DNA of 22,935 bases from a virus. The stretch covers positions 1 through 22,935 of IMG/VR virus record IMGVR_UViG_3300046007_006061. The stretch is one strand, 5' to 3'. Below, one piece after another: positions 22,774 to 22,935 of this stretch. The position numbers and the translations under genes are program-made. Each line of letters starts with the position of its first letter. Positions within the stretch are counted from its first letter, which is position 1. The notes beneath the pieces were generated by a model. The model searched no databases and had not been told where the DNA came from. It saw nothing but the letters and a program-made list of their open reading frames with translations.

Positions 22774-22935
22774 ATGAAGAAGAGCGATAAAGCATTAATT
22801 GAATCTTTAAAAACAATCCTATCTTCTGATGATGAGTTGAAGAAGGATAAGGTAAAGATGCTTATTGATATTGGATTTTTTGGTTTGAATGAAAAGGAAA
22901 AAGAATCTTTGTTCAATCCAAAACCCACAAAACAT
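22774..22935 (+). CDS. N-terminal part of an unidentified phage protein (runs off window)
   Basis: 54 codons in frame to the window edge without a stop. The sequence, starting MKKSDKALIESLKTIL, is Lys/Glu-rich and helical (SDDELKKDKVKMLIDIGFF, NEKEKESLF). The terminator upstream and a late-promoter-like octamer five bases before the ATG set it apart from gene 32 as a new transcription unit. The sequence is too short to assign a family. Confidence 0.55.
   Translation, partial: MKKSDKALIESLKTILSSDDELKKDKVKMLIDIGFFGLNEKEKESLFNPKPTKH

Noticed and set aside
1-22935. tRNA genes, integrase/att sites, insertion sequences, reverse transcriptase
   Set aside because: No cloverleaf-like sequence with tRNA-type T-loop, no transposase or recombinase motif and no RT motif was found by reading either strand; very divergent examples could be missed without a search tool.

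Overview
The window is a piece of a double-stranded DNA tailed phage of the T4 superfamily, probably an aquatic one. Three things point there: a gp32-type ssDNA-binding protein with the phage zinc motif, a small gp33-like late-transcription factor directly upstream of it, and T4-type late promoter octamers (TATAAATA and NATAAATA variants). The dense run of collagen-like, LamG-like and repeat-rich fibre genes resembles the tail/adhesin region of marine T4-like phages. The ribonucleotide reductase is the B12-dependent class II monomeric type, so the host probably has access to cobalamin (cyanobacteria or alphaproteobacteria would fit). The host cannot be fixed from this window. No tRNA, integrase, transposase, reverse transcriptase or CRISPR array is visible.

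Layout. (1) Positions 2-13386, plus strand: a tightly packed cassette of 13 genes, mostly with 1-4 base overlaps (ATGA, GTGA, TAATG) or gaps of a few bases. All appear to be tail fibre/adhesin or associated structural proteins. They are built from a small set of recurring modules: an N-terminal FP...W.W.G.AW module (three genes), an IKRG...GE.A module (three), a GD.WF...W module (three), collagen Gly-X-Y tracts (two genes), an S.NG.TGAV motif (several) and LamG-like domains with a C-terminal YLAHKWG...HPYK signature (two). Two internal late promoters overlap stop codons. (2) Positions 13503-15422, plus strand: the class II RNR, followed by a strong terminator. (3) Positions 15423-15563: convergent intergenic region with two GC-rich hairpins and a late-promoter-like octamer between them. 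(4) Positions 15564-21277, minus strand: a three-gene late operon with a repeat-rich 531-aa fibre protein, a 136-aa protein with a truncated DNRLRE-like segment, and a 1231-aa beta-helix spike-like protein. It is driven by a perfect TATAAATA late promoter. (5) Positions 21278-21356: divergent control region. (6) Positions 21357-22585, plus strand: gp33-like gene and gp32, each with its own sigma70-type promoter. These are followed by a possibly structured 3' RNA segment, a strong terminator, and the start of a further late gene that runs off the window.

How it works together. The sigma70-like promoters would let the host polymerase make gp33 and gp32 early. gp33, with the phage late sigma factor encoded elsewhere, would then turn on the late promoters that express the fibre and spike genes. 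The most interesting control point is the 79-base divergent region, where the late promoter for the spike operon lies 4 bases from the -35 box of the gp33 promoter.
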